Shown one piece after another: positions 35,431-44,599 of a DNA stretch of 64,000 bases (its first letter is position 1; each line of letters opens with the position of its first letter). Origin of the DNA: Sphingobium phenoxybenzoativorans (GTDB lineage Bacteria > Pseudomonadota > Alphaproteobacteria > Sphingomonadales > Sphingomonadaceae); contig NZ_MINO01000004.1 in NCBI RefSeq assembly GCF_001757355.1, positions 62,001 through 126,000 on the forward strand, written 5' to 3'. The notes under the pieces are model-generated. The model was not told the origin of the DNA. It did no database searches and saw only the letters and a program-made list of their open reading frames with translations. The translations under genes and the position numbers were made by a program.

Positions 35431-36417
35431 TCAGGCAGGCACCGGCAAGCCGACGACCTTGCGCACAGCCGCCAAGATCCGTTCCTTGTTGGGATAAAGT
35501 GCTTTCTCGATCACTGGACTGAACGGCATATGCGTGTCCGGCGTGGTCACGCGCACGATCGGCGCGCGCAACGTATCGAAGGCGTCCTCCACCACGATGG
35601 CGGAAATCTCGCTCGCGGCGCTGCAGGTCAGATGAGCCGGGTCGACCGCAACGACGCGCCCGGTTTTGCGCGCGGACTTCAGGATCGCCTCCCGGTCCAG
35701 CGGCGACAAAGTGCGGGGGTCAACAACCTCCGCCGATATGCCGTCGTCCGCCAGTATCTTCGCCGCAGCCATCGCCATGGGAACCGCGCCACCAATGGCG
35801 AAGATACTGACGTCCGTTCCTTCGCGCTTCACCTCGGCCTTGCCGATCGGCACGATGAAGTCTGGGTCGTCCGGCACCTCTTCCTTACCGGACCAAAGGG
35901 TCGCATCCTCAAAACAGAAGACGGGATCATTGTCGCGGATCGCCGCCTTCAGCATGCCCTTCATATCGCGTGGGCCGGACGGCACAATGATCTTCAGCCC
36001 CGGCACACCCATCAGCATGGGATAGGGCCGGTCGGAATGCTGTGCGGCGTTGGAATTGCCGTAGAACATGCAACTGCGCACTACCAGCGGCAGGCTGGCC
36101 TGCCCGCCATAGATATAGCGCGATTTTGCGATGATGCTGACGATCTGGTCCATCGCCGGATAGAGGAAGGAGGACAGCGTGACATCGATGATCGGGCGCA
36201 TGCCGACCATCGCCGCGCCCGCTCCCGCGCCGACAAAACCATTTTCGGAAATGGGAGTGTCACGCACCCGCTCCAGCCCGAAATTCTCGACAAAATCCGT
36301 CGTGGTGCCGAACACGTTGCAGACGATGTCCTCACCCATGATGAAGACCTTGTCATCGCGCTGCATCTCTTCGAGCTGGGCTGCGCGGATCGCCTCCAGA
36401 AATGTTATTCGTGCCAT
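35431..36417 (-). CDS. E1 beta subunit, second 2-oxoacid dehydrogenase set
   Basis: The 328-residue protein is a transketolase-like E1beta with GEDIVCNVFGT, DTPISENGFVGAGAGAAMVG and a C-terminal transketolase fold. It pairs with the E1alpha gene 22 bases upstream. It is a clear paralogue of the E1beta at 7335 but quite diverged in the middle part, so a different substrate is likely. GAGAGGAGAGAC precedes the start. Confidence 0.92.
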   Translation of the reverse strand: MARITFLEAIRAAQLEEMQRDDKVFIMGEDIVCNVFGTTTDFVENFGLERVRDTPISENGFVGAGAGAAMVGMRPIIDVTLSSFLYPAMDQIVSIIAKSRYIYGGQASLPLVVRSCMFYGNSNAAQHSDRPYPMLMGVPGLKIIVPSGPRDMKGMLKAAIRDNDPVFCFEDATLWSGKEEVPDDPDFIVPIGKAEVKREGTDVSIFAIGGAVPMAMAAAKILADDGISAEVVDPRTLSPLDREAILKSARKTGRVVAVDPAHLTCSAASEISAIVVEDAFDTLRAPIVRVTTPDTHMPFSPVIEKALYPNKERILAAVRKVVGLPVPA

Positions 36418-36439
36418 CGGGTCTCTCCTCTCAATGGCG

Positions 36440-37435
36440 TCAGGCGGTCAGGAAGGCAGGAATGGGCAGGCGCTCTGACAAGACATCGTCGAACGCTTCC
36501 TCCTGTGTCGGATAGGGGCTTTCGCGGCCAAACGTGATTGCGTCCTCGACCTCGGCAACCACCTCCGTCTCGATCGTATCGAGCGTCGCTTCGGCAACGC
36601 CACCCTCAACCAGGCGTTTGCGATATTTCGTGATGGGGTCGCGGGAACGCCATTCGTCCACCTCGCCACCCCGGTCCAGCAAGACACGGCCCATATTTAC
36701 GGCATGCTCTGCATAGCGATATGTCTTTGTCTCGATGAAGGTCGGGCCGCCGCCGGTCCGTGCGCGCGTCACCGCCTCAGTCACGGCTTCGAACACCGCT
36801 TCGACATCCTGCCCATCAACGATGGCGGATGGCATGGAATAGGCCTTGGCGCGTTCGGCCACATCCTTGACTGACACCATCGCCGACGCCGGAGTGGACA
36901 CGGCATAACCATTATTCTCGCATAGGAAGATCACGGGCAGCGTCCACACCGCGGCGAGGTTGCACGCCTCATGGAAAGCGCCTTCGTTCGACGCGCCATC
37001 ACCGAAGAAGCAGAGCGAGACCCGGTCATTGCCCTGCAGCTTCGAACCCAGCGCTGCGCCGACGGCGACGGGCAGGCCCGACCCTACGATGCTCGTCTCG
37101 CCCAGGCTGCCGACCTTGAAGTCGGACAGGTGCATGGACCCACCCTTCCCCTTGCAGATGCCGGTGGCCTTGGCCAGCAGCTCCGCCATCAAAGGACGAA
37201 GCGCCGCCCCCTTGGCTATCGGATGCCCGTGGGAGCGATGCGTCCCGACCATATAGTCGTCGTCGCGCAGCGCCATGCAGGCGCCGACGCCCGACGCTTC
37301 TTGACCGGCATAGGTATGCAGCGAACCGGGAATTTCCCCGGCCGCATGCATCGCCTCCGCGCGGTCTTCAAAGTGGCGGATGCGCAGCATCCGCCTGTAG
37401 GATTCCAGCGACCTGTCATTGGTCTTGTCAGGCAT
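36440..37435 (-). CDS. E1 alpha subunit, second 2-oxoacid dehydrogenase set
   Basis: The 331-residue E1alpha has the thiamine diphosphate motif from GDGASNEG to CENN (around residues 145-175) and the N-terminal GEIPGSLHTYAGQEA. It is the second gene of the operon headed by the TonB receptor, 21 bases after it, and is followed by E1beta and the lone lipoyl domain. Coupling of an E1 enzyme to a receptor gene suggests a dedicated role in using the imported compound. Confidence 0.92.
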   Translation of the reverse strand: MPDKTNDRSLESYRRMLRIRHFEDRAEAMHAAGEIPGSLHTYAGQEASGVGACMALRDDDYMVGTHRSHGHPIAKGAALRPLMAELLAKATGICKGKGGSMHLSDFKVGSLGETSIVGSGLPVAVGAALGSKLQGNDRVSLCFFGDGASNEGAFHEACNLAAVWTLPVIFLCENNGYAVSTPASAMVSVKDVAERAKAYSMPSAIVDGQDVEAVFEAVTEAVTRARTGGGPTFIETKTYRYAEHAVNMGRVLLDRGGEVDEWRSRDPITKYRKRLVEGGVAEATLDTIETEVVAEVEDAITFGRESPYPTQEEAFDDVLSERLPIPAFLTA

Positions 37436-37456
37436 AGAGGGCTCCTTGCTTGACCA

Positions 37457-39769
37457 TCAGAACTTCACCCCCAACTCCACGCCAAAGGAACGCGGCGGCG
37501 CATAGTTGGTGAAGTTGAAAAGACCGGCGACAGAGTTGCCGTTGACGCGGTAAATCTCATTGAGAAGGTTCGCGCCATAGAGCGAGACGCGATACCGTTC
37601 GCTCTCGTCAGACCAGTTGATGCTTGCGCCGACCAGCGTGCGCGCCTCGCCCTGCGTGAACTCGGCGTTCAGCGTCGTCGCTTCATATTCGGCCTGGTAA
37701 TTTACGGTGCCAGTGAACGACACCTTTCCGATCGGCACGAACACGTCATAGGTCGCCGTAGCATTCAGCGTCCATTTCGGCAGGTTGCGCAGCTTCAGAT
37801 ATGAGGCATCATCATTGACGCCATCCCCGTTCACGTCGGTGATGAACTCATTATATTTGCCGTCCTGCCAGCCTGCGCTGAGCGATACGGTCAGGTTCTC
37901 GACCGGAACGGCGCTGGCCTCTGCCTCGATGCCCCAAACTTCTGCGGCGCCGGCATTTGTCGTCCGCGTTTCCTGACCAGGCAGCCCCGTGATGGGATCG
38001 GTGAACGGCACCACGGCGTCACGCTGAAGATTGTCATACTTCACATAGAAGCCAGCTATATTGAAGCGCACGCGCTTGTCTGACGTCTCCGTCTTGAAGC
38101 CGAGTTCGAAGGAGTCCGCCGTCTCCTCCTTGAATGGCAGGGCGGACGTTGCGGACATCGCCTGTTCATTGAAGCCGCCCGATTTATAGCCCTGGCTGTA
38201 GGTGAAATAATTGTTGATGTTGTCGTTGATTTCCCACCGATAACCAGCGCGGAAAGTGGGACGGGAGAAGCTGGCGCTGGAGGCGTATTCCGGCCAGAAA
38301 CCGGTCGCGATGGTCGAGCGGCGAACCTGCGGCCTTACCCGGAAGCTCTTGTCCTCCTTGGTGTAGCGTCCGCCCAGGATCAGGGCGAGCTTGTCCACCA
38401 CCTTGAACTCGCCTTCACCAAAGACCGAATAGCTGTTGACGGTGTAATACATGTCCGACTGGTTCGGATCGGTCGTCGCTGTTGGATCGCCCAGGAAGCG
38501 AAGGAAACCGAGGAAGGAGGTGGCGTTCGCCGCCAGCCTCTGGCCCCAATACATACCGCCGACAGTGAATTTCAGCCGGTCGCTGAAGTCAGAGGTGAAG
38601 CGTCCTTCAACACTATATTGCTTACGGGTGTCATCGCGGGTCGAATAGAATATCTTCGCGTCTTCGCCCGAATATTCGCTCGGCAGGATCGCCTTCGTCC
38701 GGCGGTATCCGCCAACGACGATGAAGCTGCCGACATCGGGCAGGTCTTTCTGCGCGCGCAGATAGACGCCGTCGACATCCAGTTGATGGCCGTTGAGCGT
38801 GCCGATGCAATTGGGATCGGTGGCGTTGCCCTCGCACAGCGTTAGGCTGGTGTTGAGCGGCTTCTTGCCGGTAACCTGGATGCCGGGATAGCCGACCTGC
38901 GCGAGCAGGAAGGATGCCGGCGTCTCGTTCACCGAAGGCGGGCTGTCGCTACGGTCACGCATGATTTCATAGGTGAGCATGATGTCGGTGGTCGAATCCG
39001 GCGTCCAACGCAGCTTCGCGCGGGCATTGAACACATCCGAACCGCCGATGCGCCCGCCGCCATGGCTGGTGTCGTGATAATAGCCGCCGCTCTTGTGATA
39101 GGCACCCGCGACGCGCAGGGCTAACGTCTCGTCGACCAGCGGGATGTTGATCGCGGCCTTCACGTCCTTGGTGTTGAAGCTGGAATATCCCAGGCGCAAT
39201 TCGCCACCCAGTTCATTTTCCGGCCGCTTCGTGATGATGTTCACGACGCCGCCAACCGTGTTCTTGCCGAACAACGTACCCTGCGGGCCGCGCAGCACCT
39301 CGATCCGTTGCGTGTCGAACAGATCAAATAATTGGCTCTGTACGTTCGCGAGCACGAAATCGTCGACGATCACGCCAACTGCCGGCTCGAACGTCAGGAT
39401 GATGTCCGCCGTGGACTGACCGCGAATACCGATGGCGGCGGCATTGAAGCCCGGCACATTCGTAATGACGACGTTCGGGATTTGACCGGCAAGGCCGCGA
39501 ATATCCGTTACGAACTGACGATCAATCGCCGCTGCAGAAAAGGACGAAACGGCGATAGGCGCATCCTGCAGCGATTCCTCGCGCCGGCGGGCCGTCACCA
39601 CGATTTCTTCAAGGGAAGTGATGCGCCCCTGTTCTGCATCGGTGCTCGTGGCTTGTTCAGGACTCGACTGCGCCAGCGCCGTACCGCTGACAGTGCTGAG
39701 CAGAAGCGCGGGAAGGCCGCATAGCGCCAGCCTTTGAAGACGCGCACTGTCCTTGGAAAAAATAAACAT
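37457..39769 (-). CDS. TonB-dependent outer membrane receptor
   Basis: The 770-residue protein has a signal peptide (about 1-33, ending ALAQ), a TonB-box region (LEEIVVTARRREESLQ), the plug motif QRIEVLRGPQGTLFGKNTVGG and a beta-barrel ending in FGVELGVKF with the terminal Phe. It imports a bulky or scarce compound through the outer membrane using TonB energy. It is the first gene of the operon with the second E1 pair, lipoyl protein and quinoprotein. An AT-rich 232-base leader region with a 30-bp palindrome precedes it. Confidence 0.95.
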   Translation of the reverse strand: MFIFSKDSARLQRLALCGLPALLLSTVSGTALAQSSPEQATSTDAEQGRITSLEEIVVTARRREESLQDAPIAVSSFSAAAIDRQFVTDIRGLAGQIPNVVITNVPGFNAAAIGIRGQSTADIILTFEPAVGVIVDDFVLANVQSQLFDLFDTQRIEVLRGPQGTLFGKNTVGGVVNIITKRPENELGGELRLGYSSFNTKDVKAAINIPLVDETLALRVAGAYHKSGGYYHDTSHGGGRIGGSDVFNARAKLRWTPDSTTDIMLTYEIMRDRSDSPPSVNETPASFLLAQVGYPGIQVTGKKPLNTSLTLCEGNATDPNCIGTLNGHQLDVDGVYLRAQKDLPDVGSFIVVGGYRRTKAILPSEYSGEDAKIFYSTRDDTRKQYSVEGRFTSDFSDRLKFTVGGMYWGQRLAANATSFLGFLRFLGDPTATTDPNQSDMYYTVNSYSVFGEGEFKVVDKLALILGGRYTKEDKSFRVRPQVRRSTIATGFWPEYASSASFSRPTFRAGYRWEINDNINNYFTYSQGYKSGGFNEQAMSATSALPFKEETADSFELGFKTETSDKRVRFNIAGFYVKYDNLQRDAVVPFTDPITGLPGQETRTTNAGAAEVWGIEAEASAVPVENLTVSLSAGWQDGKYNEFITDVNGDGVNDDASYLKLRNLPKWTLNATATYDVFVPIGKVSFTGTVNYQAEYEATTLNAEFTQGEARTLVGASINWSDESERYRVSLYGANLLNEIYRVNGNSVAGLFNFTNYAPPRSFGVELGVKF

Positions 39770-39868
39770 TATCTGTCTCCTCTCCTAAAACGTCACAATT
39801 TCTGCAATCGTCTTGATTATTATTGGAATAATTTAGATAATAATAAAATAATTTTGACTATAATAATC

Positions 39869-39898
39869 CAATATTGAAAACTAATGTTTTCAATATTG
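39869..39898. promoter_or_regulatory. 30-bp perfect palindrome upstream of TonB operon
   Basis: Arms CAATATTGAAAAC and GTTTTCAATATTG pair perfectly around TAAT. It lies 100 bases upstream of the TonB receptor start, in an AT-rich intergenic region (39770-40001), and is likely an operator. No T tract or GC-rich stem suggests a terminator. ATGTTCATTTTA at 39980-39991 lies further upstream. Confidence 0.6.
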
Positions 39899-40001
39899 AT
39901 CGATATTATTTAAACTGATTCGGGTTATATTATAAAATATACTGTAATATCTGGAATTCATACATCAATAGGAAAATTGATGTTCATTTTAATGCCATAT
40001 T

Positions 40002-40607
40002 TCATGCGGCGACGATCTCAACGGACTCCGGCAGAATATTGCCGTAAACTGGGTCGCCATGCCCCCACTCCCCCTTGGGCCGCATGGTCTTGAACAAGCC
40101 TTCATCCAGGATTTGATTGGATGGATTGCTATCGTTCCAATCCATCACCACCTGGCGCTTTGCGATCCGCCATTCCCCGTTCCGGCGCTCAAGCCGGTCC
40201 AGATAACGTCCCGCCATCACAAACTGCTCATTACCGGCGTCAAGGCCGCGCCCGCCACGCATCTGGAAATAGCGCGATCCAAACATGGCCTCGGTCATGT
40301 TTTCCCGAACCCGGCAGGCGGAGTAGAGATAGCTTTCCGAACATGCGACATCGCCATCAACCTTGATGTCGACATTAAGCAGGCAATGGGTGCCCATTTC
40401 GAAATATTGGGTAATTTCGCTGATGATGAATTCGACAAATTCTGCGGCATTGCCGCTATAAATGCCGTGAATATCGACCCCGTCAGGCCAATAAACGGTG
40501 CGCATCAACTCTACATCGGCCCGATCCAGCGCCCGGCAATAGCGGGTCAGCACGGCATAAACATCCCGCCGCGCCACCAGATTCTCCAGTTCCGCGCGCC
40601 GGCTCAT
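40002..40607 (-). CDS. SnoaL-like/NTF2-fold protein, second of a coupled pair
   Basis: The 201-residue protein shares long stretches with the gene directly upstream (VLTRY, RALDRADVELM, VYWPDG, NAAEF, GRYLDR, RRNGEWRI, KRQVVMDWND), so the two arose by tandem duplication. Its start overlaps the upstream stop (ATGA). The conserved RALDRADVEL segment and the acidic residues in YWPDG are typical of SnoaL_4 proteins. A heterodimer with its neighbour is possible. It ends the four-gene minus operon that starts at 41805. Confidence 0.83.
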   Translation of the reverse strand: MSRRAELENLVARRDVYAVLTRYCRALDRADVELMRTVYWPDGVDIHGIYSGNAAEFVEFIISEITQYFEMGTHCLLNVDIKVDGDVACSESYLYSACRVRENMTEAMFGSRYFQMRGGRGLDAGNEQFVMAGRYLDRLERRNGEWRIAKRQVVMDWNDSNPSNQILDEGLFKTMRPKGEWGHGDPVYGNILPESVEIVAA

Positions 40608-41185
40608 GGCACATTAGCAAAGACGAGATCGCCCTGCCCTCTTTCTCCGCGCGGCTCCAGCGTAGCGAACATACCCTGATCAAGGATTTCGCCGGACGGA
40701 CGATTGTCATTCCAGTCCATCACTACTTGGCGCTTCAGGATACGCCATTCACCATTGCGCCGCTCGAACCTGTCAAGATAACGGCCGCCGAAATAGAAAT
40801 GATGGTGATTGGGATCGAGGCCCTTGCCATCGAACATCGCCATGTAGCGCGATCCGAAAATCTCATGCGCCTTGTCCTGCCGGACCTTGTGATAGGCGAA
40901 CAGATAGGTTTCCGTGGAGGCGAAGTCGCCAGCAACTTCCATATGCACGTTCATCAGACCGTGCATCGTCACCTCGAACCAATTCTGGATCTCGCGAACG
41001 ATAAATTCGGCAAACTCCGCTGCATTGCCGTTGAACACGCCGTGATTGTCGATGCCATCCGGCCAATAGACCGTCTTCATCAGTTCCACATCGGCGCGAT
41101 CCAGCGCGCGGGAATAGCGGGTGAGGACATCATATATGTCTCGCCGCGCAATCAGGTCCTCAATATCCTCGTCCGTCACGGCCAC
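40604..41185 (-). CDS. SnoaL-like/NTF2-fold protein, first of a coupled pair
   Basis: The 193-residue protein is the upstream partner of the SnoaL-like pair. The start is a GTG behind GAGGAGAG. It keeps the same scaffold as its neighbour but differs in the loop after YWPDG and in the region facing the expected cavity (NWFEVTMHGLMNV against QYFEMGTHCLLNV). Dehydratase or isomerase activity is possible. It lies 15 bases after two ABM genes in the same operon. Confidence 0.83.
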   Translation of the reverse strand: MAVTDEDIEDLIARRDIYDVLTRYSRALDRADVELMKTVYWPDGIDNHGVFNGNAAEFAEFIVREIQNWFEVTMHGLMNVHMEVAGDFASTETYLFAYHKVRQDKAHEIFGSRYMAMFDGKGLDPNHHHFYFGGRYLDRFERRNGEWRILKRQVVMDWNDNRPSGEILDQGMFATLEPRGERGQGDLVFANVP

Positions 41186-41200
41186 TATGTCTCTCCTCTT

Positions 41201-41497
41201 TTATGTCAGCGAGCGGTAGAAAATGATCTTCATCTCCTCGGCCAGGCATTCGACGATTGGCGGCACGAGCCGGTCGTGAAAATCGATATGCATGTGATGT
41301 TCAAAGGCGGCATCGTCGCGGAAAGTGGCGACGATCTGGAACAGGTCAGCGTCGTCGTCGGACTGGAAAAGTTCGTAGACGAGCGCGTCCGGCTCCTGCG
41401 CATGCACTAGACCGCGCAACTCTTTCTGCAGATCGATCAGCTCCTGCCGCTTTTCAGGCTTGGTCCTGAGCTGGGCGATAAAGCTCTTGCCGCTCAT
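41201..41497 (-). CDS. Antibiotic biosynthesis monooxygenase (ABM) domain protein
   Basis: A 98-residue dimeric alpha/beta barrel protein: FIAQLRTKPEKRQELIDL at the start, YELFQSDDDADLFQIVATFRDDAAFEHHM in the middle, and a final PPIVECLAEEMKIIFY. ABM proteins can be cofactor-free monooxygenases acting on quinol-like compounds, or small heme- or isomerase-type proteins. Its start shares one base with the stop of a second ABM gene (TAATG), so the two are translationally coupled. Confidence 0.83.
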   Translation of the reverse strand: MSGKSFIAQLRTKPEKRQELIDLQKELRGLVHAQEPDALVYELFQSDDDADLFQIVATFRDDAAFEHHMHIDFHDRLVPPIVECLAEEMKIIFYRSLT

Positions 41498-41805
41498 TAC
41501 GCAGGAACTCCGCCATCCGGCACAAGATCGAACAGAAGTTCGCGCTCATAACCGCCAGCCATGCAGCCAATCATCTTTTCGATCAGCGGCTTGCCATGCT
41601 CGGTTTCCATATGCGCCTTGTCGGCGGCCTCATCGACGAAGGATTCAAACACGGCGAACATGCCCGGTTCGCCCAGGCGGAAAAACTGGAATTGCAAAGT
41701 GCCCGGCTCCCTGTCCACGAGGGACTCCATCTGCTTTGCAAGGCGGACAAATTCCTCCTCCTGCTCAGACTTCACGCGGAATCGAGAAAGAAAGCTGTAG
41801 GCCAC
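41497..41805 (-). CDS. Antibiotic biosynthesis monooxygenase (ABM) domain protein
   Basis: The 102-residue protein has the ABM pattern SFLSRFRVKSEQEEEFVRLAK, then QFQFFRLGEPGMFAVFESFVDEAADKAHM. It leads the minus operon ABM, ABM, SnoaL, SnoaL and shares its divergent promoter region, with two operator-like sites, with the TonB receptor at 42054. As with the partner ABM gene, it may act on a ring-hydroxylated intermediate; this is inference. Confidence 0.83.
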   Translation of the reverse strand: MAYSFLSRFRVKSEQEEEFVRLAKQMESLVDREPGTLQFQFFRLGEPGMFAVFESFVDEAADKAHMETEHGKPLIEKMIGCMAGGYERELLFDLVPDGGVPA

Positions 41806-41855
41806 AGGCGCTCCTCATCCTGATGTCAGGGATTTTTCCCTTTGGCTTATTAAAA

Positions 41856-41869
41856 ACAATCATGAATGC
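41856..41869. promoter_or_regulatory. Candidate operator, one-base variant
   Basis: ACAATCATGAATGC differs from the consensus only in the last base and is flanked by A and T runs. It lies 51 bases upstream of the ABM operon. Confidence 0.5.
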
Positions 41870-41955
41870 TTTTTCAAGTCCATAAGCAAGCAGAAATCGC
41901 TTTTGCTGCATTGCAAAATCAAACTCTGTGGCATTTTCGCCAGTCTCTAAAAAAA

Positions 41956-41969
41956 ACATTCATGCATGA
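41956..41969. promoter_or_regulatory. Candidate operator, one-base variant
   Basis: ACATTCATGCATGA follows an eight-base A run and differs only in the final base. It lies 85 bases upstream of the second TonB receptor gene. Confidence 0.5.
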
Positions 41970-42053
41970 TTGCATTTTATATTCGGCGAATTAGGATCGC
42001 GGCATCTGGAGAACGAGGTCACTGAAACTTCGACGCAGGAGAGGAGACTAGGA

Positions 42054-44537
42054 ATGATCAGAAGACCCCAATTGATTGGCGTAGCTTGCGGCGCACTCGC
42101 GGTAAGCATGGCAGTAGCTCCCGTATCAGCGCAGACCGCCGCGGATCAGACGTCGCCACAGGCCGATCCACAGGAAAGCGTCGGCCTTCAGGACATTGTG
42201 GTCACGGCAACCCGCCGCGCCAGCAATCTGCAGGACACGCCGATCGCCGTCAGCGCGATCGATTCCAGCCTCATCGAGCAGGCAAGTCCCCGTGACATCG
42301 GTGAACTGGCGGCTTTTGTTCCCAACTTCTCCGCAGCAACCATTGCCAACTTCAACGCGGCGTCCTTTGCGATGCGCGGCGTCGGCCAGAACACCATCAT
42401 CGTCTATTTCGAGCCGCCGGTCGCGGTGCTCGTGGACGACTTCGTGGTGCCGTCGGTCCAGACACAGTTGCTTGACACTTTCGACATCTCACAGGTCGAA
42501 GTCCTTCGCGGCCCGCAAGGCACTCTGTTTGGCAAGAACACCACCGGTGGCGCCGTCACTGTGCGCACGAAGCGCCCGGAAATGAACGTGATCGGCGTCG
42601 AAGCGCGCGCGCAATATGGCAGCTACGGCACAAAGCGCACTCAGGCCGCCATGAACGTCCCCCTGATCGAGGACGTACTGGCCCTCCGCCTTGTCGGCGG
42701 TTATGAAAAAAGCGACGGCTATTACCGCAACGGCGCCTGCTATGGCCCGGTTACCGGATTTGCCCCCAGCAAATTCGAAGGCGTTCAGGGCTGTCTCGAC
42801 AACCGCCGCCTTGGCGGCAAGGATGTGTGGCAGGCCCGCGCCAAGCTGCTGTTCGAACCGACCGACAAGATCAGCGCTCTGCTCCAATATGAATGGATCC
42901 GCGACAAGTCGGACGCCGTTCCTTCGGTTAACGAGAACGGCCTTTTTGAGGGGCCGGGCGGCGCTAATTCTTTCCTGACGTCGATCCTTGGCACGATCGT
43001 TCCCAACCCCAACAGCAATGATCCGTTGAAGAATGCGGCGACGACCAATCGCTACGCCGGATTCATCAGCATGCCGCTCGGCCAGCGGATCAATGTCGAT
43101 GGCGTCTATCTGAACGTCGATTTTGACCTTGGCTTCGGCACTCTGACATCCGTTTCGGGCTATCGTTTCCAGCGGTCACGTCTGCCCAACAGCTATGCTG
43201 GTGCGGTGGCTATCGCGCCCGATGGCGAGCCGCTGTCGTTCTTCGACGCCAATCGTGACGACAATCGCAAGACCTATCAGCAGGAAATTCGCTTTGCGTC
43301 CGACTTTGGCGGCGCGTTCGACGTTGTCGCAGGCGGCTTCTATCAGAAGGACAAGACCGAATTCTGCGTTGCCCAGCTCCTTGGCTTCCTCGACCTGACA
43401 GGTGGTACCACCCCCTACGGCCCGTGGAATACAACACCCTACACGCTCTGCAACGCGCAGCATGCGACGTCCAAGGCGCTGTTTGCGGAAGGCACGTTCA
43501 AGTTCACCGAGGAACTGAAGCTAACCGCAGGCGCCCGTTATAGCTGGGACGACAAGACCTGGTGGGGCCGGCAGCAGACCTTCGTCCCCGATCTCGGCAC
43601 GCCGGTTCGTCCGATCACCATCGAAGATCCGTTGGACATGAGCGTGTTCAACTTCCCGGACAATGTCGTCAGCGTCGAAGCGCATGACCGTAAGCTTACC
43701 TACCGCGGCAGCCTCGGCTGGCAGGCGACGCCGACCCTGTTCGTCTATGCAACGGTGTCGCGCGGCTACAAGGGGGGCGGCTTCAACGACCAGACTGGCA
43801 ACTTCGCCCTGTTCGGGACCGACCTCAACGCTTTCCGCATCGCTGCGGCGGCGACCCGGCCAGAAGTGGCCGACAGCTATGAAGCCGGTTTCAAGAGCGA
43901 GTTCCTGAACCGCCGGGTCCGCCTGAACGTCACTGGCTTCCATGTGAAGTACAAGGATCTTCAGAAGAACATCAACGTGCCCATCGTCGTGAATGGTCAG
44001 TCGAACCAGTTCACTCAGTTCCAGAACGCCGCGAGCGCGACGGTCAACGGCGTTGAGGCGGAAGCGTCGGCTATCCTTTTCCAGGGCTTCACGCTTCGCG
44101 GCGTGCTTGGCTATCAGGACGCCAAATATGGCGATTATGACGCGCCGGGTTCGGGATATGATCTGTCGACCGCGCCTTTGGACCGCGCGCCCAAGTGGCA
44201 GTGGACGGCTGATGCGACCTACGAGGTTCCTATCGGCTCAGACTGGAAGATCGTGGCGAACGGCAATGCCGCCTATACCGGCCGCAACCTGTCCACGCAG
44301 GCGATCGATACGCCCTTCGGTAACACTTATCTGAACGCGCGGACGCTGCTCAACGCCTCGATCACACTCTCGGAAGCTGAGGACAAATATTATATCCGTC
44401 TGATCGGACGTAACCTCAGCGACAAGCGCTACCGGATCGCATCCCAGAATGTCGCCGGTCTGTGGCTCAACACCCAGTTCGGCCCGCCCCGCTTCTATGG
44501 CGTGGAGATCGGGGCGAAGTTCGGCAACAAGCGGTGA
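42054..44537 (+). CDS. TonB-dependent outer membrane receptor
   Basis: The 827-residue protein starts at MIRRPQLIG behind AGGAGAGGAG, with a signal peptide to about residue 27 (PVSAQ). A TonB-box region (LQDIVVTATRRASNLQDTP), the plug motif EVLRGPQGTLFGKNTTGG and a barrel ending YGVEIGAKF plus a short tail follow. It is a paralogue of the receptor at 37457, with insertions in the extracellular loops. It is divergent from the ABM/SnoaL operon and carries its own operator-like site, so uptake and degradation are probably induced together. Confidence 0.95.
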   Translation: MIRRPQLIGVACGALAVSMAVAPVSAQTAADQTSPQADPQESVGLQDIVVTATRRASNLQDTPIAVSAIDSSLIEQASPRDIGELAAFVPNFSAATIANFNAASFAMRGVGQNTIIVYFEPPVAVLVDDFVVPSVQTQLLDTFDISQVEVLRGPQGTLFGKNTTGGAVTVRTKRPEMNVIGVEARAQYGSYGTKRTQAAMNVPLIEDVLALRLVGGYEKSDGYYRNGACYGPVTGFAPSKFEGVQGCLDNRRLGGKDVWQARAKLLFEPTDKISALLQYEWIRDKSDAVPSVNENGLFEGPGGANSFLTSILGTIVPNPNSNDPLKNAATTNRYAGFISMPLGQRINVDGVYLNVDFDLGFGTLTSVSGYRFQRSRLPNSYAGAVAIAPDGEPLSFFDANRDDNRKTYQQEIRFASDFGGAFDVVAGGFYQKDKTEFCVAQLLGFLDLTGGTTPYGPWNTTPYTLCNAQHATSKALFAEGTFKFTEELKLTAGARYSWDDKTWWGRQQTFVPDLGTPVRPITIEDPLDMSVFNFPDNVVSVEAHDRKLTYRGSLGWQATPTLFVYATVSRGYKGGGFNDQTGNFALFGTDLNAFRIAAAATRPEVADSYEAGFKSEFLNRRVRLNVTGFHVKYKDLQKNINVPIVVNGQSNQFTQFQNAASATVNGVEAEASAILFQGFTLRGVLGYQDAKYGDYDAPGSGYDLSTAPLDRAPKWQWTADATYEVPIGSDWKIVANGNAAYTGRNLSTQAIDTPFGNTYLNARTLLNASITLSEAEDKYYIRLIGRNLSDKRYRIASQNVAGLWLNTQFGPPRFYGVEIGAKFGNKR

Positions 44538-44565
44538 CGCCGCCTGCCGACGGGCAGGCAGGTGT

Positions 44566-44593
44566 GGCGGCGGGGCCCCCCTTCCCCGCCGCC
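44566..44593. terminator. GC-rich hairpin between convergent genes
   Basis: GGCGGCGGGG and CCCCGCCGCC pair perfectly around a 8-base loop, between the TonB receptor stop and the convergent AhpD-like gene. No T run follows, so termination efficiency is uncertain. Confidence 0.5.
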
Positions 44594-44599
44594 TCCAAC

